A stretch of DNA of 64,000 nucleotides from an uncultured Prevotellaceae bacterium (GCA_946415365.1 CAMKSE010000020.1:23921-87920); one strand, 5' to 3'; shown: positions 12,612 through 22,077, counted from the first letter of the stretch. Numbers and translations: made by a program. Notes: a model not told the origin generated them from the letters alone.

Positions 12612-14759
12612 TTATTTCATAAGAACTTTTACCGCTTTCTCGCCAATCTTTACAATGCAGATTTCGCCGCTATGGAGTGAAGTCTCGATTGTAGTTGTGC
12701 CTGTGGTTGCTTTTGCTGAACCCACCATTCTGCCTGTCGTATCATAGACATTGATAAATGTTCCATCAGCGACTTCAGAGAGGATAAGCTTGTTCCCAAA
12801 GCTTTGAATAAGCACGGGATTGGCACGCACGCTTGCTACGGTGGTCGCGTCCTGTTCTCCCATCATCGGATCTGCATCTATCCAACAGAGTGTTGCAGTG
12901 ACCGTCTCAGAGTTGTCACAGTCAGGTCTTGTGGCATAGACGCTGATGTGATATGTTACAGCAAGCTGAACCTCGTTACCTACATAAGATTTGATATCTT
13001 CATTGGTAATGATCGACTCACAGACGGCACCTTCTGTTTCGCATTCGAATGTCAGTTTTCCATTTTTGTAGCTGATGGTTGGCGTAGCACATCTGATCTC
13101 TGGTTCATCAATATTTCCCGTCCAAATCTTGACAAACGCAAACTTGCTCCAGGGTGCAGTATTCATATACTTGTCTTTTGATGCCTCAAGCACATAGAGG
13201 TTTATATAATAGTTGGAGAAAGAATTGTCAAAAGCGAATGGTGGATTCTCTGGCATCACATACACACGCCTTAATCTTTCGCACCCTACAAATGCTTCTT
13301 GGTAGATGTATTCCACAGATGCCGGAATGGTGATATTCTCAAGAGCTCCACAACAATAGAAGGTTTGCTTCCTGATAACAGCAATATCATCAGGTAAGGA
13401 TATGGAAACCAGCCCTCTACATTCACTGAAAGCTCCTTCACCAATAGAAGTCACGCTGTTGGGAATCGTAACGGTAACCAGACCTGAGCATTTTCTGAAA
13501 GCTGACTCGCCGATGGAAGTCACCCCGTCAGGGATGGTTATAGAGGTTAAACCGCTACAATTATAGAAGGCCCCATTGCCAATAGAAGTGACATCGCTGG
13601 GAATAACGAACTCTTTTATTTCATTTCCTTCTGTGTCTGTTAAAGTGACAGGACTAAAAAGATCTTCTTTTACAAATTGGCTCAAAATTGCATTTTTGTT
13701 AAATGAGGTATAATCGGATATGGCAATCTTTATTTCAGTAATATTGCAACCGAAGAAAACAAATTCGCCGATGCGAGTTAAACTGCTTTGAAAGTTTACA
13801 GAATTCAAACTTGTACAACCAGCGAAAGCATGATCTTCGATGCGAGTTACACTACTGGGAATGGTAAGAGTTACCAGACTCCTGCAATTAGCGAAAGCAT
13901 ATGAACCGATATGAGTTACACCGTTTGGTATAGTCAGGGAAACTAAACTGCTGCAATAGCCGAAAGCATCGTGACCGATGGTAGTCACGCTGCCTGGAAT
14001 GTCTACAGATATAAGGGAAACACAATTATAGAAAGCATCATATCCGATAGAGGTCACGCTGTTGGGGATCGTTACAGAAACCAATTCGCTTAAAGCATAG
14101 AAAGCCTTATCGCCAATCTTTGTAACAGTATATTCCTCTCCATCATAAACAACGGTCTCTGGAATGACGATTTTCCCTTTATAATTCTTGGCAACACCTT
14201 TAACCTCTGCTGTTTTATTATTCTTATCCAGATTGTAAATAATATCTCCATCTTGCTCGCCATCTAAATCGATAAGTTGTACTTTCTTTATAATGTGGGT
14301 TCCTGGCAAATTTCCACATTGATACCTTACCATGGCATCAGTACAACCGATAGGATAATCCAGAAAATCGGTAGTAATCTCATTGAGACCCTCTTTTAGA
14401 TCAATAGTCTCGCTAGGATATGTTAATCCATCCCAACTCATCAAGTCTACATGTAATTCTCCGGCAATGGTAGAATTAACAGTAAACTTTACCTGATACC
14501 GTCCTCCTTCCTTAAGTTCTTTAATGTGTGCGATGATCGGTATTTGAGCTTCCCAGATATTTGCACTTTCTGATGGAGTGGATTGTACGACCAACCCCTC
14601 ATGGGTTACAGAAGCAGTAATCGTTGCTGACGTGTATTGCACATCATTGTAATAATCAGACTCTTGTGTCCAATCAACCTCTGCAATAACAGCCTGGGCA
14701 TTTGCACTAACGGCCATCATTGCCATCGCTAATGAAGTCAACAAATTTTTCATAATCAT
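12612..14759 (-). CDS. BspA-like leucine-rich repeat surface protein with T9SS-type tail
   Basis: A 715-aa protein, signal peptide at residues 1-22 (start 14759, or 14753 at MKNLLTS). The N-terminal part (VIAEVDWTQESDYYNDV...) resembles a carbohydrate-binding jelly-roll region. Residues about 190-540 are a run of LRR_5/BspA repeats of the type LVSVTIPNSVTSIGYDAFYNC. The C-terminal 70 residues (NKLILSEVADGTFINVYDTTGRM ... VLMK) fit a type A sorting domain for type IX secretion. Such proteins sit on the surface and often bind host or matrix proteins. It is cotranscribed with the flanking peptidase (gap 29 bp) and sigma-barrel gene (gap 19 bp). Confidence 0.9.
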   Translation of the reverse strand: MIMKNLLTSLAMAMMAVSANAQAVIAEVDWTQESDYYNDVQYTSATITASVTHEGLVVQSTPSESANIWEAQIPIIAHIKELKEGGRYQVKFTVNSTIAGELHVDLMSWDGLTYPSETIDLKEGLNEITTDFLDYPIGCTDAMVRYQCGNLPGTHIIKKVQLIDLDGEQDGDIIYNLDKNNKTAEVKGVAKNYKGKIVIPETVVYDGEEYTVTKIGDKAFYALSELVSVTIPNSVTSIGYDAFYNCVSLISVDIPGSVTTIGHDAFGYCSSLVSLTIPNGVTHIGSYAFANCRSLVTLTIPSSVTRIEDHAFAGCTSLNSVNFQSSLTRIGEFVFFGCNITEIKIAISDYTSFNKNAILSQFVKEDLFSPVTLTDTEGNEIKEFVIPSDVTSIGNGAFYNCSGLTSITIPDGVTSIGESAFRKCSGLVTVTIPNSVTSIGEGAFSECRGLVSISLPDDIAVIRKQTFYCCGALENITIPASVEYIYQEAFVGCERLRRVYVMPENPPFAFDNSFSNYYINLYVLEASKDKYMNTAPWSKFAFVKIWTGNIDEPEIRCATPTISYKNGKLTFECETEGAVCESIITNEDIKSYVGNEVQLAVTYHISVYATRPDCDNSETVTATLCWIDADPMMGEQDATTVASVRANPVLIQSFGNKLILSEVADGTFINVYDTTGRMVGSAKATTGTTTIETSLHSGEICIVKIGEKAVKVLMK

Positions 14760-14788
14760 TCTATTTTTAATTCTGTAATTTCATTCTT

Positions 14789-15799
14789 TTATTTTACAAT
14801 CTTTCTTGTCTTTCCGCCCTTGCGCAGAATATAGACGGCGTGTCCGTCCGGACTGCTTCTGCGCTGGCCTGATAGCGTCCACACTGTAGAGAGTTCTTGC
14901 TCTGTTGTCTCCACCTCGCTGATTCCCAGCATACCAGAATTGGCATGTGTAAACGTCCACTGTTGGCCTAGCTGTTCTGGCCAAGAGACGTATTGTGGCG
15001 TTTCTGACACACGGTCGTGTGCATGGGCATACATAAAAGCCTCCAGCATTGAAACTTCACCATCCCTATTGGAGTCGGCATACACAGGATTTCCAAACTC
15101 GTCAGCCCCTCTGACAGCACACGTCCACTGATAGACAAACTCATCATACGAACGGTCAGGGCATTTGCTCGACTGCTCACTACCGCTACATGCAGTGGCT
15201 ATGATGCGGCCTTGGCCCATGAGGTCTGACACAAATCCACCAGAATAGCATTGACCCATCAGTATATTAATGGAGCCCACCCTAAGCCTATTGAGCAGCG
15301 AGGCGAGGTAGTAGTCATTCAGCCTTTCGTCATTCCACAGCCAAATGAATGAGTCCTCTCTATTATCATACGTACCACCATGGTCCATAAAAAAGAGGAA
15401 GATGTGGTCGTATTCGTCTAAACGCCTCGACATACTGAGCAGAACATTGGCAAACGACTCTGTTGTTGCAGGGTAATTGACATCAGACTCCCCATCGCCA
15501 TCAAGGTCTGTTGGTGATGAGATGAAACCCTGTCCGTCAGCCCTCAGCATATCATCCTTGGGATTATCACCATCGCTCATCAACACCATGATATTGCGTT
15601 TGGGAATATGGAAGGTCTGGCGCAGCGTACGGTATAGGAAGGCACAGTCGTTCCAGTAGCGCTCATGGTTCGTCAGACGATTACGCCCGCCATTGACCAA
15701 CACGGCATACAGATGACCGAGGTTAGTCCCCTGAGCACTTAGGGTTGCATTCTGCAACAATAGCACTGCCATCACAATGACAAGCAACAGCCTTCTCAT
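14789..15799 (-). CDS. Secreted C13 (legumain/caspase-like) cysteine peptidase
   Basis: A 336-aa protein, signal peptide 1-22 (VLLLQNATLSAQ). The catalytic dyad is visible: His140 in FFMDHGGTYD and Cys184 in MGQCYSGGF, as in the C13/clan CD family. Acidic calcium-site-like loops occur at residues 98-106 (DLDGDGESD) and 242-250. The last 30 residues (TVWTLSGQRRSSPDGHA ... KIVK) match the short C-terminal tail common in secreted Prevotella proteins. It would cut after a specific residue outside the cell or in the periplasm. It leads the operon with the BspA-like protein and the sigma-barrel fusion, with a TACATTTG promoter at 15823-15830. Confidence 0.85.
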   Translation of the reverse strand: MRRLLLVIVMAVLLLQNATLSAQGTNLGHLYAVLVNGGRNRLTNHERYWNDCAFLYRTLRQTFHIPKRNIMVLMSDGDNPKDDMLRADGQGFISSPTDLDGDGESDVNYPATTESFANVLLSMSRRLDEYDHIFLFFMDHGGTYDNREDSFIWLWNDERLNDYYLASLLNRLRVGSINILMGQCYSGGFVSDLMGQGRIIATACSGSEQSSKCPDRSYDEFVYQWTCAVRGADEFGNPVYADSNRDGEVSMLEAFMYAHAHDRVSETPQYVSWPEQLGQQWTFTHANSGMLGISEVETTEQELSTVWTLSGQRRSSPDGHAVYILRKGGKTRKIVK

Positions 15800-15822
15800 T
15801 ATATATTCTCTATCTGTTGATG

Positions 15823-15830
15823 CAAATGTA
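15823..15830 (-). promoter_or_regulatory. TACATTTG -7 element of the peptidase-BspA-sigma operon
   Basis: The minus strand reads ACTACATTTGCATCAAC, about 24 nt upstream of the start codon at 15799. No clear -33 TTG is seen at the usual spacing, so it may need an alternative sigma factor. Confidence 0.55.
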
Positions 15831-15864
15831 GTATTTATTTATCTACGCTCATCTATTAAGATAG

Positions 15865-15892
15865 AAAAAAGGCAAAAAGACTGCTTGCCTTT
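15865..15892 (-). terminator. Terminator of the efflux operon
   Basis: Minus-strand hairpin AAAGGCAA (15885-15892) with TTGCCTTT (15868-15875), followed by a T-run (15865-15870 on the plus strand are A). It lies 54 bp beyond the stop codon of the last permease gene. Confidence 0.8.
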
Positions 15893-15945
15893 AACATCTT
15901 TTAAACAAAAAGATCGAAAACGAACGATCCGCAGTTGATAACCTC

Positions 15946-17205
15946 CTATGATTTCTTGGCTTTGAGCTGAAGGCGGATCTCACGTTTCTTGCGGAGATGG
16001 ACCAAACGCTCCTGAGCATGACTACGGGAGAGGCGAAGTTCGACACCGTAGACGAGGCAGGCTGTGCCGAAGTAGGCGGCTGCCTGAATCCACAGGTAGC
16101 GAATCTCAGGCACCACGTCGCTAAGCACGCCTCCCATGGTGTTCATGCGGACAAAGGCACGAACACCAAAGGTGCTGGGGAAAAGCCAGGACACGCCCTG
16201 CCAGAAGCCGGGAATGGCAGACTGGGGCCAACTGACGCCAGTCATGAACAACAACGGCACGGAAATAAACACCACCAGCAGCATAACGTTTTCACGATAG
16301 TGGACCAGACAAGAAACGGTCATGCCAAAGAATACACAAGCGAGCAGATAGGGCAACATGAGTGCCAGCAGATCCTGCCATTGTACGAGTGCTATAAAAG
16401 AGAATAATCGCGGAACGACGATGGTAAGGTAGGCTGCCATGACAGCATAGACCATGAGATAGCAGAGGGCCTTGCCAGAGACAATGCGGTAGATGCCGCC
16501 ATAACAGCGGTTGATGGGCACGAGGTCGCTGTATCTGTTACGCTCTCGGGCTGTACCTGCCGCCAGACCAATACCAAGAATGAGTGTCTGCTGGATGATA
16601 AGCATCAGCACGGCTGGTATGATGAAATTACCATAGCCGCCAGCAGGATTAAAGATAGGCACGTCCTCGAAATCGAGCGGACGAGTGGTAATCAGATCCT
16701 CACGGACAGTATAGTTACCAGAGACCTTACGCTGTATCTCTGCACCCATAGCCTGGGTGACTGCCACTGAGGTCTGATAGATAGCCTTATAAGCAAGCAT
16801 GAGCGACATGTCGCAATAAACACTGACGACGCCCTGTTGCATACGGTTCAGGTTGGTGGCGAAATCGGCCGGTATCAGATAGACACCCTTGGCGACCTGA
16901 CGGCTGACAAGCGACTGTGCATCGTCGAGGTCCGCAGCATAGCACAACACGCGCACGTCGGGCGAGGCATCAACCATGCGGATGAACTGGCGCGACTGTT
17001 GAGAATGGGACTGGTCGACAATGACCACTGGCACCTCGCGCACCACCTCATTATTATATATCCATGAATAGAGCAGAGGATATACCAGTGGCACGATGAC
17101 ACAGAAGATAAGCACGCCCTCGTCATGGACTATCTGCTTTATCTCCTGACGCCACACGTAGGCGGCATCTTCAAGCCAAGCATATATTTTATGGAATATA
17201 GACAT
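15946..17205 (-). CDS. ABC-2 type transporter permease (YhhJ-like), second permease
   Basis: A 419-aa protein from ATG 17205 (MSIFHKIYAWLEDAAY); the frame extends to 17238 in the upstream gene, but this start is better. One N-terminal membrane segment (VLIFCVIVPLVYPLLYSWIY) is followed by a large periplasmic domain, then five or so membrane helices in the C-terminal half (AVLMLIIQQTLILGIG, LLVVFISVPLLFMTGVSW). This is the ABC2_membrane_3 pattern of DrrB/YhhJ proteins, which move drugs or lipophilic compounds across the inner membrane. The start overlaps the first permease gene by 17 nt. Confidence 0.85.
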   Translation of the reverse strand: MSIFHKIYAWLEDAAYVWRQEIKQIVHDEGVLIFCVIVPLVYPLLYSWIYNNEVVREVPVVIVDQSHSQQSRQFIRMVDASPDVRVLCYAADLDDAQSLVSRQVAKGVYLIPADFATNLNRMQQGVVSVYCDMSLMLAYKAIYQTSVAVTQAMGAEIQRKVSGNYTVREDLITTRPLDFEDVPIFNPAGGYGNFIIPAVLMLIIQQTLILGIGLAAGTARERNRYSDLVPINRCYGGIYRIVSGKALCYLMVYAVMAAYLTIVVPRLFSFIALVQWQDLLALMLPYLLACVFFGMTVSCLVHYRENVMLLVVFISVPLLFMTGVSWPQSAIPGFWQGVSWLFPSTFGVRAFVRMNTMGGVLSDVVPEIRYLWIQAAAYFGTACLVYGVELRLSRSHAQERLVHLRKKREIRLQLKAKKS

Positions 17206-18361
17206 AGTGAAGCATTGCGTTTTTAATCTTGTAGACAACGAACCACGGCAGTAGGGTGAAACCTACAAGGGCCACGAGGTGGAACCAGGCATCAATGAGA
17301 GGGAAACCGTTGAAGACGGTAATCTGGTAGAGCATGTAATAGTGGCGCAGAGGGAAGAGCCACGTGAGCGCCTGTATCGGAGTGTCCATGCCCATCACCG
17401 GGAAGGCTGATCCTGCAAGCGAGAAGCTGAGCACTGCCCAGAGCGAGCAGATACTCATCGACATACGCAGCGAAGGAAGCAGTCCGAAGGCGAAGATTCC
17501 AAAGCCGACAGACCCAAACACCTCGAGCACGGAAAGCAGGATGATATATCCCCAGCCTCCTACATGAGGGAAATGGAGCACATGGTAGATATAGAACTCA
17601 TAGAAGAAGATGAGTACGAGGAACACCAGGGACTGGAGCAAGTATTTGCCGAGGATGGCGACGACGATATTGTTGTCAGCCTTCGCAAGCCACTCCTTTC
17701 CGCGTCCGAACTTCAGTTCCATGCCAAGGGAATAGGCTGAGATAAGAAACATAAAGAGCATCATCACGCCTGGCACAAGAACGGTGGAGAGGTAGGCATT
17801 ATAGTTGGTCCATGGGTTGGCAATCTGGTGAAGGTCCACACGGATGGGCTGTAGGAAAGTCTGTATCTGCGCTGGTGTATAGCCTCGGGCACGCATTGAG
17901 GCCTGTCCGACGCCAGCCGAGCCCAGATTGGAGATGGTCTTCAAATCGCGCATCAGCAGCGATCCGGACATCACTGACGACATATTATAATAATAGGAGA
18001 TCTTCGGACGGCGACTGGCCAGCAATTTGTCTGCTGTACCACGGGGAATGTAGAGGAAAGCATAGATCTCATTCTCCTGCATGGCACGACGGGCCTCCGC
18101 AACACTGGGGTAACGGGCCACGACACGAGAACTCTGGAAGGCATCGAGACGGCGGATGAGAGTTCGCGAGGTGGACGAGTTGTCGAGGTCGACAATGCCC
18201 ACGGGCATATCCTCTGGCAGTCCCTCATCCATCAGCGAGGTGAAGAACACCAGCGACAGCAGTGGGAACACCACCATGCTGAAAAAGTAAATGCGATTCA
18301 CACGGAGGATCTTCCACTCACGTTTCGCAACCACCCAAATATGATAAAGATGTCTCGTCAT
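17189..18361 (-). CDS. ABC-2 type transporter permease, first permease
   Basis: A 390-aa protein with the same layout as the next gene: one N-terminal helix (YFFSMVVFPLLSLVFFTSLM), a periplasmic domain with VGIVDLDNSSTSRTLIRRLDA and AFLYIPRGTADKLL, then several C-terminal helices. The two permeases share the motif order VGIVDLDNS / VVIVDQSHS, so they are paralogues. The gene follows the HlyD adaptor gene with a repeat array in the spacer. No ATP-binding subunit is encoded in the operon. Confidence 0.85.
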   Translation of the reverse strand: MTRHLYHIWVVAKREWKILRVNRIYFFSMVVFPLLSLVFFTSLMDEGLPEDMPVGIVDLDNSSTSRTLIRRLDAFQSSRVVARYPSVAEARRAMQENEIYAFLYIPRGTADKLLASRRPKISYYYNMSSVMSGSLLMRDLKTISNLGSAGVGQASMRARGYTPAQIQTFLQPIRVDLHQIANPWTNYNAYLSTVLVPGVMMLFMFLISAYSLGMELKFGRGKEWLAKADNNIVVAILGKYLLQSLVFLVLIFFYEFYIYHVLHFPHVGGWGYIILLSVLEVFGSVGFGIFAFGLLPSLRMSMSICSLWAVLSFSLAGSAFPVMGMDTPIQALTWLFPLRHYYMLYQITVFNGFPLIDAWFHLVALVGFTLLPWFVVYKIKNAMLHYVYIP

Positions 18362-18364
18362 GAA

Positions 18365-18399
18365 CTCCTGTCTCCTGACTCCTGTCTCCTGACTACTTA
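18365..18399. repeat. CTCCTGA/CTCCTGT heptamer array
   Basis: CTCCTGTCTCCTGACTCCTG and following units fill the spacer between the HlyD-type gene and the first permease gene. A related CTGACTC-type patch is inside the P-type ATPase gene near 28750-28790. Confidence 0.65.
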
Positions 18400-19383
18400 C
18401 TACTTAATCACCAACGACATGCCTGGACGAAGACCGTCAAGTTTCTCTGTGGGACGAGCCTTTACCTCGAAGGTCTTCAGGTCGTACTGGCCGTTGGCCT
18501 TGGTAGCCTTCCACACGGCATACGAGCCCTGGTCCTTCAGGTAGTAAACCTTCATCTTGATTTCCTTGTTGAAGGCGGGCACGAATGCACTGAACTCCGA
18601 ACCTACCTGCATGCCGTTGAGCTGGTCTTCGCGGACGTTGAACGTGCCCCACATGTCATCCATCACAGAGATGGACATGATGGGAGAACCTGTACCGACG
18701 AGTTCGCCTACCTTCGGATAGATATCGCTGACCTCACCCTCCATCTGGGCCGTCTGAACAGTCTCGTGAATGTAGGAATTAACCTCGTTGACGGCTCCAC
18801 GGGCACGACCCACCTGGGCAGCGGCAGCCAGTTTGTCTTCCATACGGGCTCCATTGACGGCCATATCGTACTGGCTCTGGGCAGCCTTCATCTGAGCCTC
18901 CATCGCCTTGTAGTTGGCATACACCTCGTCACGCTTCTGTGCAGAAACGACGCCCTCATCGTATAGGCGTTGTATGCGCTGATAGGACTTCTCGGCAATC
19001 TCATAGCCGGCCTTAGCCTGCTGGAGTACCGAGAAAGCACCCTGTATCTGTTCTTTACGGGCACCGTTCTGAGCCTTCAACTCAAGGGCGGCAGCAGCAC
19101 TCTCAGCACTGCGGGCCTGCTCCATCTTTGCCCGCACCTCGGGAGCGTCAAGGATAGCGAGGGTATCGCCCACCTTCACATAGTCGCCCTCCTTAACTCG
19201 TATCTCGAGAATACGTCCAGGTACCTTGCTCGACACACGATACTCGGTGACCTCCACCTGACCCTGAATCACGTTGGGATCACGGTCGAGGGCCAGGAAA
19301 CCGATAAGGGCCACGATAATCACTACTCCTATAAAACCTGCAACGGCGAGCAGGATGTTGTTATGTTGACTTTTTGCTGACAT
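18400..19383 (-). CDS. HlyD-family periplasmic adaptor (efflux)
   Basis: A 327-aa membrane-fusion protein: N-terminal helix at about 10-31, lipoyl-like half (VSSKVPGRILEIRVKEGDYVKVGDTLAILDAPE) at about 46-80, a helical hairpin with Ala/Glu-rich coils to about 190, the second lipoyl half (GEVSDIYPKVGELV), then a beta-barrel part. It would connect the inner-membrane ABC-2 permeases to the TolC-type channel. It is second in the operon after tolC, with a repeat element between them. Confidence 0.9.
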   Translation of the reverse strand: MSAKSQHNNILLAVAGFIGVVIIVALIGFLALDRDPNVIQGQVEVTEYRVSSKVPGRILEIRVKEGDYVKVGDTLAILDAPEVRAKMEQARSAESAAAALELKAQNGARKEQIQGAFSVLQQAKAGYEIAEKSYQRIQRLYDEGVVSAQKRDEVYANYKAMEAQMKAAQSQYDMAVNGARMEDKLAAAAQVGRARGAVNEVNSYIHETVQTAQMEGEVSDIYPKVGELVGTGSPIMSISVMDDMWGTFNVREDQLNGMQVGSEFSAFVPAFNKEIKMKVYYLKDQGSYAVWKATKANGQYDLKTFEVKARPTEKLDGLRPGMSLVIK

Positions 19384-19390
19384 AATGCTA

Positions 19391-19480
19391 TTGACTTTGA
19401 ACTTTGAACTTTAAACTTTGAACTTTATGATTACTTCTATGCGGTAGCAAATTTTTCAATTTTCACTGTTCACTTTTCAC
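19391..19480. repeat. Two heptamer arrays around a GATTACTTCTAT / GCGGTAGC core
   Basis: The left array has CTTTGAA units, the core is GATTACTTCTATGCGGTAGC (19430-19449), and the right array has TTTTCACTGTTCACTTTTCA-type units. The core and arrays recur at 38829-38952, 40243-40284 and 41182-41240. Confidence 0.75.
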
Positions 19481-20983
19481 TTATTCCAGGATTCCAAGTG
19501 ACTTCTGGAGGTCTACCTGTGAGAGCTTCACATCGATCTCTGCGTCGATCTTCTGCGACTGTGCCTGGAGCCAAGCTGTCTGAGCCTCCATAACGGTGGT
19601 GGGGGTGATGACTCCCTCCTTAAATCCGAGGTTGGCAGTGCGCAGGTTCTCGTCAGCGCGAGCAATACTAGCCTGGGCCATAGCGAGTTTTTTGTTGGCC
19701 TCGTTCACGCGGAAGGTATTCTGGTTCACCTGCAGCTCTATCTTCTCACGGGCCTCCTCAAGTTCGAGGCTGGCAATGCTGGTAGCTCCCTTCGAGGCAC
19801 GAACCTTATACATGACGTCACCCCAGTTCCAGATAGGCACACGAACCAGAACACCCACATTCCAGAAGCCAGCAAACTTCTTCTCAAAGCCATTGAACAC
19901 GTTGGGGTTGCTGAAGGCATAGCCTCCGATGAGGGCCACCTGAGGCAGATTGCCTGCTTTGAGCAGGTTCGTGGCCTGACGGGAGAGGTCTACGGTATTC
20001 TGAAGCATCTTCAGCTCAGGACGGAAGGCAACGGCCTTCTCAACGTCGAGTTGCGGCGTGACGGTCACCACGGCGATGTTTTCCTGATACTCATCAGCCA
20101 GCGTAATCTGCTCATCTACAGGGAGACCGCAGAGCTGACAGAGGAGCATCTTCGACAGCACCAGTCCGTCGTTGACCTTTGTCACAGCCATTTCTGCCTC
20201 GTTGACCTTTACGCTCACGCTCAAACCATCGCTACGTGTGGCCACACCCTCCTCGATCATCTTCGTGACATCGCTGTCGAGTTTCTTGATGAGGTCAAGG
20301 TATCCCTCTGCAAGTTTCTTCTTATGCGTGAGTGACACCACCTGCCAATATGCCTGGTCGATGTTATAGAGCGTGGCCTGACGCTTGGCCTCAGCGGAGT
20401 TGGCAGCGAGATCCTCAGTAATATCAGCCATCTTGTTCATGGCGATGAGGGCACCGCCGAGGAACACTGGTTGGAGCAGCATCACAGAACCAGCCCAAAT
20501 ATTTCGGGTGTCTGTGCGGAAGGCATCGACAATATTCTGGCCTTTCTCGTTCAACTGACCTGCCGTCTGAGTGAGACTCTGGTTCATCAGTGTCTGGATA
20601 CCCTCCATAGAGATACCCATAGTCCCCAGCAGCCCGGCGATGTTCTGCATGGGCAACTGCGAGGTGACGTTGCTTAGGCCCTCCTGCACACCACCCACAA
20701 GGCTGGTACCGATATTTCCCAAGGCCGTCTTCTGACTCTCGTTGAGGATTGAGATCTCCTTGCTCGTGTGCTCGTAGGTACCGATGGCACTGACATGCGG
20801 CAGATACTTGGTGCGCGCAGAACGGCGCACATTCTCTGCCACCTCCTGCTTAACCTTCGAGATGCGGATCTGCTTGTTATTGCGCAAGGCCATCTGTCGG
20901 CAGCTGTCGAGCGTCAGCAACCGCTGAGCACCCGCAGGCAACGTCGTTCCCAAAAGCAATACAACACAAATTTTCTTTATCAT
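19481..20983 (-). CDS. TolC-family outer-membrane efflux channel
   Basis: A 500-aa protein with signal peptide at residues 1-19 (VVLLLGTTLPAGAQR) and the TolC pattern: LTLDSCRQMALRNNKQIRIS near the start and the repeated helical halves, the second beginning around DVEKAVAFRPELKML. The segment MQNIAGLLGTMGISMEG is a Bacteroidetes-type insert. It exports substrate across the outer membrane for the downstream adaptor and permeases. The next two genes are the rest of the operon. The gene is complete and of normal length. Confidence 0.9.
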   Translation of the reverse strand: MIKKICVVLLLGTTLPAGAQRLLTLDSCRQMALRNNKQIRISKVKQEVAENVRRSARTKYLPHVSAIGTYEHTSKEISILNESQKTALGNIGTSLVGGVQEGLSNVTSQLPMQNIAGLLGTMGISMEGIQTLMNQSLTQTAGQLNEKGQNIVDAFRTDTRNIWAGSVMLLQPVFLGGALIAMNKMADITEDLAANSAEAKRQATLYNIDQAYWQVVSLTHKKKLAEGYLDLIKKLDSDVTKMIEEGVATRSDGLSVSVKVNEAEMAVTKVNDGLVLSKMLLCQLCGLPVDEQITLADEYQENIAVVTVTPQLDVEKAVAFRPELKMLQNTVDLSRQATNLLKAGNLPQVALIGGYAFSNPNVFNGFEKKFAGFWNVGVLVRVPIWNWGDVMYKVRASKGATSIASLELEEAREKIELQVNQNTFRVNEANKKLAMAQASIARADENLRTANLGFKEGVITPTTVMEAQTAWLQAQSQKIDAEIDVKLSQVDLQKSLGILE

Positions 20984-21012
20984 ACACCTATATTAATTAG
21001 TATTATGGTCGT

Positions 21013-21894
21013 TTATTTCTCATAATTGAATGTCCGTGAACCAATCATGTTGCCATCGGCAAAGATGGACACACGATACTGTCCGGCCTCCAGCGGCTGG
21101 GTGACTGGCCAATAGAGCGTCACAGGCGTTTCTTCACCCGTGTATTCGATGACCTTCTTCATAGAACACTCCAGCTGACGATTCTCATAAGAGAAGGTAC
21201 CTCCGCCACCGAGCAAATTGCCACCAGGGTTCTGGATGCGCACGTAGATATCACGGTTGCCGTTGGAGGCTGTCACATTACGGGTGATGGTGAAGTTGAC
21301 CTGCATCTTCATGCAATCCTTCACTCTCTGTTTCTTCAACACCCTATCCTTCTTGTCGAGCAACAGCAACTGGATGCCCGTCGCATCGAGCTGTGCGGCT
21401 ATGGCCACCTTCTCAGAAAGAGAGGCCTTCTCACTGCTCAGACCAGCTATCTGGGTGTTTCGTTCCTGCAGCTCAGCATTCACACGAGTGTTCTCGCGCT
21501 TCAGATTCTCATTGAGACGGTTCAGCGAGTCGATCTGCATGACATAGTCGCGCAACACGGCACGTACCGTGGCCAGTTCCTTCTTCAATCGGGCGATTTC
21601 GCGTGCATCGGTGGCTTTCACCTGTCGCAGTTCTTCGAGCAACTGCTGTGTACGCAACTGCTCCCGTGTAAGTTGGGCCACGATGGAGTCATTATTAATC
21701 TGAGTCTTCATCTCGCTATATTGCAAGGTGAAGCGCTCATATTCGTTTTCCATTTCCTGCTTGTCGAGGGCTGCCAGTTCCTGCATGTCCAGATTCTCCT
21801 GCTTCTGTTGCTGAAGGCTTAGGAAGAGATACACCAATCCTGCCACCAAGGCGGCAATCAGGATAGCCAACAATGTGAATATTTTCTTGTTCAT
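21013..21894 (-). CDS. Membrane-anchored coiled-coil protein
   Basis: A 293-aa protein from ATG 21894 (MNKKIFTLLAILIAALVAG). A longer frame to 21963 is rejected because its TAATTTTG promoter (21921-21928) lies inside it. One helix (residues 6-25) is followed by a coiled coil to about 165 (ELAALDKQEMENEYERFTLQ ... ENLKRENTRVNAELQ), and then a beta-rich domain ending VSIFADGNMIGSRTFNYEK. This N-terminal helix, coiled coil and Ig-like end is common in Bacteroidales proteins of unknown function. The protein is probably periplasmic. The tolC start is 30 bp downstream. Confidence 0.7.
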   Translation of the reverse strand: MNKKIFTLLAILIAALVAGLVYLFLSLQQQKQENLDMQELAALDKQEMENEYERFTLQYSEMKTQINNDSIVAQLTREQLRTQQLLEELRQVKATDAREIARLKKELATVRAVLRDYVMQIDSLNRLNENLKRENTRVNAELQERNTQIAGLSSEKASLSEKVAIAAQLDATGIQLLLLDKKDRVLKKQRVKDCMKMQVNFTITRNVTASNGNRDIYVRIQNPGGNLLGGGGTFSYENRQLECSMKKVIEYTGEETPVTLYWPVTQPLEAGQYRVSIFADGNMIGSRTFNYEK

Positions 21895-21920
21895 TCGTAT
21901 CGTTTCCTTTAAATCGAGTG

Positions 21921-21928
21921 CAAAATTA
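21921..21928 (-). promoter_or_regulatory. TAATTTTG -7 element
   Basis: The minus strand reads GTTTAATTTTGCACTC, 26 nt upstream of the coiled-coil gene's start codon. It probably also reads through into the tolC operon. Confidence 0.6.
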
Positions 21929-22053
21929 AACATTTCTAACCAAATAACAAAGAATAATACCAATTTCGAGCATATCTCAATCGAATTTTTAATATATTTA
22001 CCGAATAATAGAACAATTTTAATAAATTGTTTGGTTGTTTCGTGGATTTATCA

Positions 22054-22061
22054 TATTTTTG
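22054..22061 (+). promoter_or_regulatory. TATTTTTG -7 element of the cyd operon
   Basis: TCATATTTTTGCAACA, with TTG triplets at 22031 and 22035 at about the expected -33 distance. The leader to the first gene is short (about 12-20 nt). Confidence 0.6.
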
Positions 22062-22077
22062 CAACATTATTTTAAAG

